Shown one piece after another: positions 6,078-14,600 of a stretch of DNA of 17,164 nt (position 1 is its first letter; each line of letters opens with the position of its first letter). Source of the stretch: QQUD01 sp039029915 (GTDB lineage: Bacteria > Chloroflexota > Anaerolineae > Promineifilales > Promineifilaceae); the NCBI GenBank assembly GCA_039029915.1, contig JBCCFD010000126.1, forward strand, positions 1 through 17,164, read 5' to 3'. Position numbers and translations under genes: made by a program. The notes under the pieces are model-generated. The model saw nothing but the letters and a program-made list of their open reading frames with translations, searched no databases and was not told where the DNA came from.

Positions 6078-8782
6078 TCGACGAAAATAAAATTGAATCT
6101 TTATTAGCACAGTTAACCATCGAAGAAAAAGTCTCTCTTTTGGCAGGAGACTCGCTGTGGACGACGCCCCCTGTCAAAAGGCTGGGCATTCCAGCCATGA
6201 AGGTGACAGATGGACCAAACGGGGCGCGTGGCGGCAATTTTGCAGGCGGAAACAACTCGGCTTGTTTTCCAGCCGGAATATCCTTAGCTTCTACATGGAA
6301 TCGGCAGCTTGTTGGGCAAATTGGTGAAGCACTGGCGGAGGAGGCTGAAAGCAAAGGGGCACATTTACTACTTGCCCCCACAGTTAACATTCACCGGTCT
6401 CCGCTAAACGGCCGTAATTTTGAATGCTACTCTGAAGATCCCTATCTCACCGCCCAGATGGCAGTGGCTTATATCAACGGGTTGCAAAGTAAAAATATTG
6501 GGGCCACTATCAAGCATTTTGTATGTAACGATTCCGAATTTGAGCGGAACAGCATCAACTCTGTGGTTGGTGAACGTGCTTTACGTGAAATTTATCTACC
6601 GCCGTTTAAAGCTGCCGTACAGGAGGCCAACACGTGGGCCGTGATGTCCGCCTACAATCAGCTCAATGGCACCTTTTGTAGCGAACATCCCTACGCCCTT
6701 ATCGATATTCTTAAAGAGGAGTGGGGCTTCGACGGCATCGTCATGTCAGACTGGTTTGGCACTAAAAGTACGGCCGAATCGGTGAACGGTGGACAGGATT
6801 TGGAGATGCCTGGCCCACCAATGTGGCGAGGCGACAAGTTGTTAAGCGCCATTGAGGCTGGCGACGTAGATTTGGAGCGGCTCGATGACAGCGTGCGCCG
6901 CATGCTGCGCATTTTCATGAAAGCAGGTCGCTTTGAAAACCCAGGTCTGCAGGAAGAACGGGCCATCAATCGGCCTGAACATCAACAGATTGCTCGTCAG
7001 GCGGCTGCGGAAGGGATCGTCTTACTTAAAAATAAAGACAATATCTTGCCGCTTGATTCCTCAAAACTGTCCCAAATTGCCATTATTGGTCCCAATGCAA
7101 AAACGGCCGTTATGATGGGCGGGGGCAGCGCTCGCGTCAGCTCCCATTATCGAGTCACGCCGCTAGAAGGGATTCGGCAAAAAGTAGGTGATTCAATTGA
7201 ATTAGCTTACGCAATGGGTTGCACTAATCACAAAATGCTGCCGGAAATTCATGGCCATCAGCTATCGATGGGAAACGGCCGTTTAGGCCTCACCGCTGAC
7301 TATTACAACAGCCTTGATCTCAGCGGTGACCCCGTTTATCAGACCGAAGTTCAATCTACTGAACAAGTTTGGTTTGGCGATATAGCGCCTAATGTTGACC
7401 GAGGCGCATTCTCAGTCCGAATCAGCGGCCAATTTATAAGCAATGAGAGTGGCGTCCATACCTTTGGTCTCCTTAGCGCCGGCAAGAGCCGATTTTTTGC
7501 AAATGGCGACCTGCTGATTGACAACTGGAGCAAGCAAGAGCCGGGCGAAGCGTTCTTTGGCACCGGTACAACGGAAGTCTCGGCCGAACTGAATTTAACC
7601 GCCGGAGAACCATTAGAAATCAGTATCGAATTCTCAAGTGAAGGTTCATCTTTACTTTCTGCGGTTCGGCTTGGGTGTCTTACCCCTGTGCCTGCTGATT
7701 CCATTGCTCAAGCCGCCTCGCTGGCCGCTTCTGCCGATGTGGCCGTTGTTTTTGTGGGCTTAAACGGGGAATGGGAAAGTGAAGGGCATGACCGTCCCGA
7801 TATGGAGCTCGTTGGCAACCAAGTGAGTCTTATTACAGCCGTGGCCCAAGCCAATCCAAATACAGTTGTGGTTTTACAAACGGGTTCTCCCGTCACAATG
7901 CCGTGGCTTGATGAGGTGGCAGGTGTGCTTCAAGCGTGGTTCCCCGGCCAAGAAGTTGGAAACGCCATTACGGACGTGCTTTTTGGTGATGTAAATCCTT
8001 CGGGCAAGCTTCCCCAAACGTTTCCCGTACGCTTAGAAGACAACCCAGCTTTTATCAATTACCCGGGCGAAAACGGAAAAGTGACCTATGGCGAAGGCAT
8101 TTTCGTGGGGTATCGCTACTATGAGATGAAGAAAACCTTGCCCATTTTCCCATTTGGCTTTGGTTTATCGTACACTTCATTTACCCTCGACAATCTAAAA
8201 TTAAGCCAAGCAGTCATGGCACCAAACGAATCAGTTGCAGTCACGATTGATGTGACAAACGTTGGGGCATTGGCTGGAGCAGAGGTGGTGCAGCTTTACG
8301 TGCGGGATGTGGCCTCTTCATTGGTACGGCCGTTGAAAGAGCTCAAGGCGTTCGACAAGGTTTTCCTTGAACCTGGAGAAGCAAAAACGGCCACTATGAG
8401 CCTCACGCACAAATCACTCGCCTATTTTGATGACCTTAAAATGAAGTGGGTTGCTGAAGCAGGGGAATTTGAACTCCTTGTTGGCACCTCCTCCACACGG
8501 ATTCATGCCAAAGCAGCGCTAACCCTCTCAGAAACCATCACATTTGGCGGGCCTGTTGCCAAAGAAAAAGTCCAACTTTCCCTTGATAATACAATCCAAG
8601 AGCTTTTGGACAACGAGCAGGCCAAAGAGGTGCTTAACAATCAGTTCCCCGGCATGCTCGACAATCCGCAACTGCAAATGGCGCTTGGCATGAAACTGCC
8701 CCAGCTGGCCCAATTTGTCCCCGATGTGTTTACAGAAGAAGCATTAACGGCCGTTGCGGAGGGACTCGCAAAGATAGGGTAA
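6074..8782 (+). CDS. GH3 beta-glucosidase with inserted PA14 domain
   Basis: 902 residues from the ATG at 6074, preceded by GGAG and overlapping the upstream stop. The GH3 N-terminal barrel lies at about 5-300, with KHFVCND at about 147-153 and nucleophile Asp226 in GIVMSDW. The GH3 C-terminal sandwich starts near 305 and is interrupted by a PA14 domain at about 405-535 (LTADYYN, SGVHTFGLLSAGKSRFFANG). It resumes with WESEGHDR, whose Glu570 is the likely acid/base. A fibronectin-III-like domain follows at about 700-800 (TIDVTNVGALAGAEVVQLYV). The last 80 or so residues form an unassigned helical tail. PA14-bearing GH3 enzymes usually release glucose from beta-glucan oligosaccharides, and the insert shapes the substrate pocket. 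There is no signal peptide, so it is cytoplasmic and fits with uptake of oligosaccharides. Confidence 0.96.
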   Translation: MIDENKIESLLAQLTIEEKVSLLAGDSLWTTPPVKRLGIPAMKVTDGPNGARGGNFAGGNNSACFPAGISLASTWNRQLVGQIGEALAEEAESKGAHLLLAPTVNIHRSPLNGRNFECYSEDPYLTAQMAVAYINGLQSKNIGATIKHFVCNDSEFERNSINSVVGERALREIYLPPFKAAVQEANTWAVMSAYNQLNGTFCSEHPYALIDILKEEWGFDGIVMSDWFGTKSTAESVNGGQDLEMPGPPMWRGDKLLSAIEAGDVDLERLDDSVRRMLRIFMKAGRFENPGLQEERAINRPEHQQIARQAAAEGIVLLKNKDNILPLDSSKLSQIAIIGPNAKTAVMMGGGSARVSSHYRVTPLEGIRQKVGDSIELAYAMGCTNHKMLPEIHGHQLSMGNGRLGLTADYYNSLDLSGDPVYQTEVQSTEQVWFGDIAPNVDRGAFSVRISGQFISNESGVHTFGLLSAGKSRFFANGDLLIDNWSKQEPGEAFFGTGTTEVSAELNLTAGEPLEISIEFSSEGSSLLSAVRLGCLTPVPADSIAQAASLAASADVAVVFVGLNGEWESEGHDRPDMELVGNQVSLITAVAQANPNTVVVLQTGSPVTMPWLDEVAGVLQAWFPGQEVGNAITDVLFGDVNPSGKLPQTFPVRLEDNPAFINYPGENGKVTYGEGIFVGYRYYEMKKTLPIFPFGFGLSYTSFTLDNLKLSQAVMAPNESVAVTIDVTNVGALAGAEVVQLYVRDVASSLVRPLKELKAFDKVFLEPGEAKTATMSLTHKSLAYFDDLKMKWVAEAGEFELLVGTSSTRIHAKAALTLSETITFGGPVAKEKVQLSLDNTIQELLDNEQAKEVLNNQFPGMLDNPQLQMALGMKLPQLAQFVPDVFTEEALTAVAEGLAKIG

Positions 8783-8787
8783 TACGA

Positions 8788-8839
8788 CGTGTTCAGTAAT
8801 CAGTAAGTAGTTTGACGGCCTCACTGGTTACTGAACACG
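8788..8839. terminator. Hairpin between convergent genes, likely bidirectional transcript end
   Basis: CGTGTTCAGTAA (8788-8799) is the exact reverse complement of 8828-8839. Pairing extends inward through a T-G wobble and CAGT (8801-8804) with ACTG (8823-8826), giving about 17 bp around an 18-base loop. It fills the 66-base gap between the GH3 stop and the SIS stop, genes that face each other. There is no long U-run on either side, so termination may be weak or the hairpin may mainly protect mRNA ends. Confidence 0.6.
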
Positions 8840-8848
8840 GCATACAAT

Positions 8849-9910
8849 TTACCGCGTCTCCGTCACTTTTTTCAATCCCCGTGGTGAATCTACGTCAAAA
8901 TCACGCACGGATGCTAAATGCATTGAGAACAGCTGTCCAGGCACGATGCTAGTAATAGGCGAGAGCCACTCCGGTAAAGTAATGGGCAGCTGGAGCGGAA
9001 TTCGGGCCATCGACAGAATCTCTTCATCATCGCTGAGAACAATCAGCTCTGCTTCTTTTTCTTTCACTACTTGAGCAAACTGTCTCATCTCCGGCAGCAT
9101 CATCCCAGAAGGCGCAATGATCATGACGGGGAATCCTGCCTCAAGCACCGCCATCGGGCCATGCAAAAAGTCTGCACTGCTGTACGATTCAACAATCGAA
9201 TAAGTCAGCTCTTTCATTTTCAAAGCCGTTTCAAACGCTGTGGCGTAATTATAACCCCGACCAATGACCACACAGCGAGTCATGTAGCGATACCGAGGGG
9301 CAATTTGGGCAATCGTGGCGTTTATTTCAACGGTTTTAGCAACGGCCGTTTCTACCGTCAACAGCTCAGCCATCATGGCTTGACTTTCTGCCAGCTTGGT
9401 ACTCAGCAGCGCAATCGCCGCTAGCTCAGACGTATAAGATTTGGTTGCGGCCACGGCTAGCTCTTCCCCCGCACAAAGATCAATTACAAAATCACCCGCT
9501 TGGGCCAAATCAGAGTTAGGTTTATTGGTGATAACGGCCGTTAAAGCACCTTGCTTTTGGGCTTCTACCAACACCCCCACAATATCAGGGCTTTTCCCAC
9601 TTTGGCTAATGCCTAACACCAACGCATTTTGAAAGCGGGGTGGCGCACTGTAAATCGAAAAGAGGCTCGGTGTTGCCAGTGAAACCACAAGCCCATTTTT
9701 AGCACCCAGCAAATATTGAGCATAACGTCCAGCATTATCGCTCGTCCCTCGAGCCGCAATAACAACATGTGTAATTTGACGCTGTCTAATTGTCTCGGCC
9801 AAAGCTGAGACGATATCGCTTTGCTCGTCAATCAGCTTTTTCAGTACGCTGGGTTGTTCATGAATTTCTTGAAATAAATTACTTTGTTCAATCATTGCAA
9901 ATTGTTCCAT
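8849..9910 (-). CDS. SIS-domain sugar isomerase or deaminase (NagB-II / GlmS C-terminal type)
   Basis: 353 residues from the ATG at 9910. Two SIS domains are visible. The first has RGTSDNAGRY (54-63), GISQSGKSPD (101-110) and AVAATKSYTSE (152-162). The second has VIGRGYNYATAFETALKMKEL (about 215-235), SADFLHGP (245-252) and the C-terminal DVDSPRGLKKVTET. This arrangement matches the isomerase half of glucosamine-6-phosphate synthase without the glutaminase domain, as in NagB-II-type glucosamine-6-phosphate deaminases. The likely reaction is ketose/aldose amino-sugar phosphate interconversion or deamination in the cytoplasm; the substrate is not proven. The ATG at 9910 lies 22 bases after the stop of the upstream glycosidase-like gene. 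ATG 9895 is a close alternative. Extension upstream to 9991 would overlap that gene and adds atypical basic residues, so it was not used. Confidence 0.9.
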   Translation of the reverse strand: MEQFAMIEQSNLFQEIHEQPSVLKKLIDEQSDIVSALAETIRQRQITHVVIAARGTSDNAGRYAQYLLGAKNGLVVSLATPSLFSIYSAPPRFQNALVLGISQSGKSPDIVGVLVEAQKQGALTAVITNKPNSDLAQAGDFVIDLCAGEELAVAATKSYTSELAAIALLSTKLAESQAMMAELLTVETAVAKTVEINATIAQIAPRYRYMTRCVVIGRGYNYATAFETALKMKELTYSIVESYSSADFLHGPMAVLEAGFPVMIIAPSGMMLPEMRQFAQVVKEKEAELIVLSDDEEILSMARIPLQLPITLPEWLSPITSIVPGQLFSMHLASVRDFDVDSPRGLKKVTETR

Positions 9911-9932
9911 AAAGAGAAAATTTTTCCTCTTC

Positions 9933-11036
9933 CTATGATAAATTTTTTGAAAAATAAGACCGTGCGGCCAGCGTCCACAGCTGCGGGTCACACGATGGAC
10001 TGTTTAAATCATTGGACACAGCTAATGTTTCCGACGCGCTAGTTTGGATATGCGGCACGACTCGTTCACAAATTTTAGCAATGTGCGGCAACCCAAACTT
10101 CACTGCGCCTAAGTGAATCAAACCTTGCTCAAATGGCCAAACCGTTTTGGCGTGATAATCGTACTGCAAACTCGCCGCATCATGACCAGACATCACGAGA
10201 TAACCTAGCTCGCTTTCTAAGTTGGTCACTGTTTCTGCTATTTTTGCCAACTGATTTGAACTGATATCACCGGGCTGCAAATAGGCTAACATGTGCAGCG
10301 TGTCGGAGGTCAAAATTGGCATTCGCCCCAGCCTATCCATAGCTGAAATGTAGCACCCCAATGAGTCATCCCACAGTGAATCAAGCGCTTGATGCATTTT
10401 CGAGGCGAGCTCAAGAATCACCGTTGAGTTCAAAACTTGCCCAATCGCGCGAACGCCTGCCAACGTCTGTACGTGGGCCAATGTAAACACGGCTGGCCAA
10501 GCTGTTTCACCATTTGGACGGCCGTATAAAACGGAATCCTTCCAATAAGTCACCTTAAGTGCAAACCGATCTGCTCCGCAATAACTTGGTGATTCTTCAA
10601 ATAAATAGTCTTCTCGCAGATGGGTTTGGGTATAGGTGATAGCTTGAGAAACGGCCGTTTTTAACTCATCCAATATCGACTTATCGCCACTCCATTCAAC
10701 ATATTTGGCAAGACCATATAGCCATAAGCCCGTTGTATCACACCCGTTAAACTGCGTGTTTCGCGCCCGCAGCGGAAATCCCGGAAACTCATGAAAAATT
10801 TTTCCAATTTCCTCGCCAGATATGGGATTCGGTTTTTGCCCTTGGTGTAGTGCACAAAATCGCACCTGGTCTCTCATCATCACCGCATCCTCAAAGAGAA
10901 GTGCAGCAAGAATACCGTCTCTTGTGAAGTTTCGGGGGAATCGAGGTAAACCGGCATCAAAAACAGTATAACCATCTCTCTTTTTTCGGAGATTATCTAT
11001 TTCACTCATAACTGTAATTATTGAATTTATTGACAT
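9933..11036 (-). CDS. Six-hairpin (alpha/alpha)6 glycosidase-like protein (glycogen-debranching C-domain type)
   Basis: 367 residues, no signal peptide. LPRFPRNFTRDGILAALLFED (30-50) resembles the sequence that opens the catalytic toroid of amylo-alpha-1,6-glucosidases and related GH15/GH37/GH63-like enzymes. CDTTGLWLYGLAKYV (99-113), TYWKDSVLYGRPNGETAWPAVF (163-184) and TVWPFEQGLIHLG (298-310) match further barrel helices of that fold, with Asp and Glu residues where catalytic acids usually sit. It is shorter than most family members and I cannot assign a substrate or a GH family number. It is followed after 22 bases by the SIS gene, so the pair probably processes one glycan and its released sugar. 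ATG 11036 and ATG 11009 are both possible starts; neither has a clear ribosome site. Confidence 0.8.
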   Translation of the reverse strand: MSINSIITVMSEIDNLRKKRDGYTVFDAGLPRFPRNFTRDGILAALLFEDAVMMRDQVRFCALHQGQKPNPISGEEIGKIFHEFPGFPLRARNTQFNGCDTTGLWLYGLAKYVEWSGDKSILDELKTAVSQAITYTQTHLREDYLFEESPSYCGADRFALKVTYWKDSVLYGRPNGETAWPAVFTLAHVQTLAGVRAIGQVLNSTVILELASKMHQALDSLWDDSLGCYISAMDRLGRMPILTSDTLHMLAYLQPGDISSNQLAKIAETVTNLESELGYLVMSGHDAASLQYDYHAKTVWPFEQGLIHLGAVKFGLPHIAKICERVVPHIQTSASETLAVSNDLNSPSCDPQLWTLAARSYFSKNLS

Positions 11037-11059
11037 TTAAAGCAAAAAGCAGTAACCTC

Positions 11060-11077
11060 TGAGAAAGCGCTTTCTCA
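11060..11077. promoter_or_regulatory. Perfect 18-base LacI-type operator
   Basis: TGAGAAAGCGCTTTCTCA is an exact palindrome with the LacI core AAAGCGCTTT. It lies 24 bases upstream of the start of the (alpha/alpha)6 gene, in the divergent region shared with the large GH16 gene. Its similarity to the sites at 4208 and 4355 suggests that the same LacI proteins control both operons. Confidence 0.7.
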
Positions 11078-11101
11078 AGATACTTCTTGCGTCTTAAATT
11101 T

Positions 11102-11118
11102 TGAGAAAACGTTTTCCA
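11102..11118. promoter_or_regulatory. Second LacI-type operator in the divergent region
   Basis: TGAGAAAACGTTTTCCA is a near-perfect palindrome around AAAACGTTTT, centred 41-42 bases from the centre of the operator at 11060-11077, about four helical turns. That spacing allows cooperative or looped binding. On the minus strand, TTTACT and AATTTA flank it at promoter-like distance, echoing the lacI promoter at 4199-4226. On the + strand, TTGAGA (11101-11106) and TTTTAT (11125-11130) are a weak promoter option. Confidence 0.6.
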
Positions 11119-11154
11119 GTAAAGTTTTATCACAGCCTCATCAGACCAAACATT

Positions 11155-11230
11155 AAAGTAAGCGCATTGTGATGACACACACGATCTCTATCCCCCAAAA
11201 TCAAACAATTCGATTAAGAACGCTTACTTT
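11155..11230. repeat. Widely spaced inverted repeat AAAGTAAGCG / CGCTTACTTT
   Basis: AAAGTAAGCG (11155-11164) and its exact reverse complement CGCTTACTTT (11221-11230) bracket 56 bases upstream of the large GH16 gene. The halves are unlike the LacI sites and could be two single operator half-sites or the base of a long stem. No gene is visible here. Confidence 0.45.
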
Positions 11231-11265
11231 GCGTTTCGAAGAGGATCTTACCTATTTTTTAACAC

Positions 11266-11286
11266 GGAGGTGACTATTTGATTTGA
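11266..11286 (+). promoter_or_regulatory. Full-strength Shine-Dalgarno followed by a two-codon mini-ORF
   Basis: GGAGGTGA (11266-11273) complements the 16S rRNA 3' end at eight bases. Four bases later comes TTG ATT TGA (11278-11286), a start-like codon with a stop two codons on. No longer reading frame follows. It may be a ribosome-parking or leader-peptide element of the long leader, or a relic of a lost gene. Confidence 0.4.
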
Positions 11287-11305
11287 CCCTTTTTGTTGTG
11301 TAAAT

Positions 11306-11411
11306 CGTTTAAGTAAACCGCTAAGGTTTTTTTTTAGAAAATCTGCGGCTCGATACGGTTTACTTCTAGGAGAAGCAAAAGAGCAATTATTTTGGAAAAT
11401 TTTTGCTTCTC
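11306..11411 (+). promoter_or_regulatory. Two strong hairpins in the leader of the large GH16 gene
   Basis: AAGTAAACCG (11311-11320) pairs exactly with CGGTTTACTT (11356-11365). GAGAAGCAAAA (11370-11380) pairs exactly with TTTTGCTTCTC (11401-11411) around a 20-base loop. CGTTTAAGT recurs as a direct repeat at 11306-11314 and 11411-11419, followed by AAAC-like sequence each time. A further small hairpin, CAAAG/CTTTG, follows at 11424-11439. The stretch is AT-rich and has no convincing reading frame. Confidence 0.55.
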
Positions 11412-11454
11412 GTTTAAGTGAAACAAAGTTCCTGCTTTGAGTAAAACAAAGGCC

Positions 11455-11523
11455 AGAAACTTCGTTTCCTCGAGGTTCCGAAGCGTTTATCATACAAGAT
11501 TTTCAGCCTAGAAACTTCGGAAC
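11455..11523 (+). promoter_or_regulatory. Alternative hairpins, attenuator-like
   Basis: Segment A AGAAACTTCG (11455-11464) and segment C AGAAACTTCGGAAC (11510-11523) share ten bases. Segment B GTTCCGAAGCGTTT (11475-11488) lies between them and is complementary to both: eight bp with A and twelve with C, each with a two-base bulge. B:C includes nine contiguous pairs (11475-11483 with 11515-11523). The two folds are mutually exclusive, which is the logic of an attenuator or RNA switch. No U-run follows the B:C stem, so if it is a switch it may act on translation, RNA stability or Rho. Confidence 0.45.
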
Positions 11524-11532
11524 ACTTAATCG

Positions 11533-11636
11533 GTTTGAAGACTGTCTCTAAACGTCGCCCGAGTGATAAATAAAAATCTTTGAAAGCAATAGCTAGGAAC
11601 GAGTGGAAGGCATTCAACAGATGAAACAGTCCAAAC
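11533..11636 (+). promoter_or_regulatory. Structured leader element closed by an 11-bp stem before the large GH16 gene
   Basis: GTTTG (11533-11537) plus GACTGT (11540-11545) pairs with ACAGTC (11626-11631) plus CAAAC (11632-11636), with two bulged A bases, closing an element of about 104 bases. Inside, GAGTG (11601-11605) can pair with CATTC (11611-11615) with one wobble. The element ends 19 bases before the GAGGAG ribosome site (11656-11661). The layout resembles a riboswitch or protein-binding leader, but I do not recognise the core of any known class. Confidence 0.4.
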
Positions 11637-11668
11637 TTGGATTATTCTAAACTTTGAGGAGTTCTTTG

Positions 11669-14600
11669 ATGAAACAGAGGAAAACAAGGATTCTATTTTC
11701 GATTCTTTTAACATTATTGCTAATCACGCTTGGCGTATCTAGCACAGTCGCGGCAACGGACATCTCTGCCGATTTTGAAGGGGGACCACCAGCTGGCTGG
11801 TTTCAATATGAAGGTGGGGGCGCATTTATCGCCCCATCGTTCCCACTCATTGCTGATACCGACGCGTTAGCTCGACCAGGACAATCGGGTGACAATACAG
11901 TTTTGCAAGCTCTATTTGATGGCACTGTTGGTTTTGCAGGTATGGGCATTGATTTTGCAGCCGGTGGGGCTACTGGACCTCAAGATTGGAGCAACTACGC
12001 TGGGGTGTCGTTCTGGATGTACGGTGACAACAGCGGCGAATCATTCCAATTTGAAATCATGGACAATCGCTCTGATGAGGCCATTGACACCGCCGAACGT
12101 TTCGACTATGTCGTCACTGATAATTTCAGCGGTTGGCAAAAAATCGCCATTCCTTTTGGCGACTTCACTCGCGCTACTGACTTCCAGCCCGGTGGGGCGC
12201 CGGATGATGGTTTAACCCTCACATCAATGTGGGGTATTGCGATTGTCATTGACGGCAACGCTGGCACCATCACCCTTGACGATATTGGCCTTGACCGCCC
12301 CATCGTGGATGACTTTGAAAATGGCCTGCCGTCAGGCACCGACACAGACGGCAACGGCATTGGCTTTATCACCTTTAACGATCCTGATAGTGGCGTCGGC
12401 ATTACCACCACAGACTCACCCCCTGCTCCCGTACCAGGCTCTTTGGCTGGTAACGATGTTTTGCTTGTTGATACCAATGTCAATAACAACTTTGGGTTTG
12501 CCGGTATGGTGCATGCTTTTGAAAATGCCGCCCTAGACACGTGGGAAACTCAAGATTGGAGCAAATTTGAGGGCATCAGCTTCTGGCTTTATGGGAATAA
12601 CACGGGTAGCACACTGTTTATCGACGTCCTTGATAATCGTGTACCAGGCACAACCAACGACACGGCCGAACGCTACTCACTCGACATTATTGATGATTTC
12701 TCCGGCTGGCAATTCTTTGAAATCCCCTTTGACAGCATGGGGCGTAAGGAAGTTGGCAACGGTGCGCCGAATGATGGTTTGGGACTCACAGAGGTTCACG
12801 GCTGGGCCTTTGGTGTCTTCAATTCCGGCCAGCAGTTCATCAACTATATCGACGATGTCTCTCTTTATGGCATCGCCGAAATTCCTGAGCTTTCAGTCTC
12901 TTTCACCGCCAATAATTTCGATATTAACGAAGGGGAAACAGGATCAATTAGCGTTACTCTAAATCGCCCAATGGGTGAAGACGATCCAGCCTCAGCTTCG
13001 GTAGACTATGCTTCCGAAGCAGGTTTAGCCACACCCGGTGACGATTATGTTGTCCCATCTGCTGGCACGTTAACCTTTACCAAAGGTGGCCCACAAACGC
13101 TCACATTCGACATTACCACGCTCCAAGACGACAAATACGAAGATACGGAACGCGTTATTTTGCGTCTATCAAATCCTGTTGATGTAGCCGCTGGCTTCGT
13201 CATGCAGGCCACAGCAGCTATCATCAACGACGATCCATTTGATCCACTCTTGCTCGATGACTTTGAACGGGGTGCTTTCCTTTGGTACAGCAGTGACGAT
13301 TTGACCCTGACAACCCCAGAAATGGGTGGCGAAAACATCTTAAAAGCTACAACGCTGGATGGGGTGGGGTTACTCTCAAGCAAACAAACTGTTTTTGATT
13401 CAATTCAAACCCTCATCCCAGCCAGCTCACCAATCATCACAAACCGACTTCAAGCGGCCTTAAACAAGCTTGCTGTAGGTCTAAATCCTAACTATTGGGT
13501 AAATGAATATTATTTAGACGCGGCTGATGGGCATAAAGTTTTCGTTGCGGAACAGCAAGCCGTTCGTTTCTTAAACCAAGTGGCGAACAGCAGCGCGCCA
13601 GAAGCCGCAGATGCCCAACTGGCAATCTATGATTTGGCGGCGATTGATGCCACTTTAGCTGAATTGGCCATCATGCGGGCGATTAACAGCAACGGAAACA
13701 GCACCCTTATCGCCAACGCGCAGCTGGCGATGTCACAAGCTGATTCGGCAGCAGCAGCAGGCAATTATCGCCAAGCCATTAGCAAATATCTCATTGCTTG
13801 GGAAAAAGCTGTTCAGGCTGTACAGGCTGTAGTCATTGCACAACCAAAGTTTGGTCGCGATTTTGGCATTGACCAAGATTGGAGCCTTTCTGAAGGTATG
13901 ACCTTCATGTATTACGGTCAAGGCACTGGCGAAGAAATCACCGTCCAAATCAAAGAAAATCGGGCGGCTGACCCAGGTCCTTCTGGCTGGAACATGACTT
14001 GGGCTGATGAGTTCAACGACCCAGCGGGCACGCCGCCTAATCCAGAAAACTGGTCTTATGAGATCGGTGATGGTGCTGTAAACGGCATTCCAGGTTGGGG
14101 TAATGATGAACTGCAATATTACACCGATAGCACGGACAATGCGGCGATGGATGGTAACGGCAACTTGGTTATCACCGCTCGTGAAGCAGATGGCTCACTC
14201 CAATGCTACTACGGCGAATGTGCATATACTTCAGCTCGCTTGCTCTCATGGTACAAAGCGGAATTTGCATACGGCCGTATTGAAGCCCGCGTCCTCGTTC
14301 CAGATGGAGAAGATGGCTTATGGCCTGCCTTTTGGAGCTTAGGTACCGACATCGACCGCGTTGGTTGGCCCCAAACCGGGGAAATCGACATCATGGAATA
14401 TGTCAGTCGTCTACCGGAAGAGATCTTTGGCACCATTCATGGCCCGGGCTATTCAGGTGGCCAATCCTTCGGCAACACCTATCCATTCCCAGGTGGCGTA
14501 TCAACCGACTACCACACATTCACCATTGAATGGCAACCTGACCTCATCGAGTGGTACGTTGACGGCATTTTGTACCACACCGCCACCCCCGCCGACGTTG

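Noticed and set aside
9911..9991. N-terminal extension of the SIS protein
   Set aside because: The extra 27 residues are basic, atypical of the family and overlap the preceding gene; family similarity begins near the ATG at 9910 or 9895.
11533..11636. A named riboswitch class in the structured leader element
   Set aside because: I compared it from memory with cyclic-di-GMP, cobalamin, SAM, THF, fluoride, ZTP and purine cores and found no matching conserved core, so it is left unclassified.
11248..11714. Overlapping minus-strand open frames in the leader of the large GH16 gene
   Set aside because: They have no recognisable domains, no convincing ribosome sites and unusual composition, and the hairpins explain the region better.
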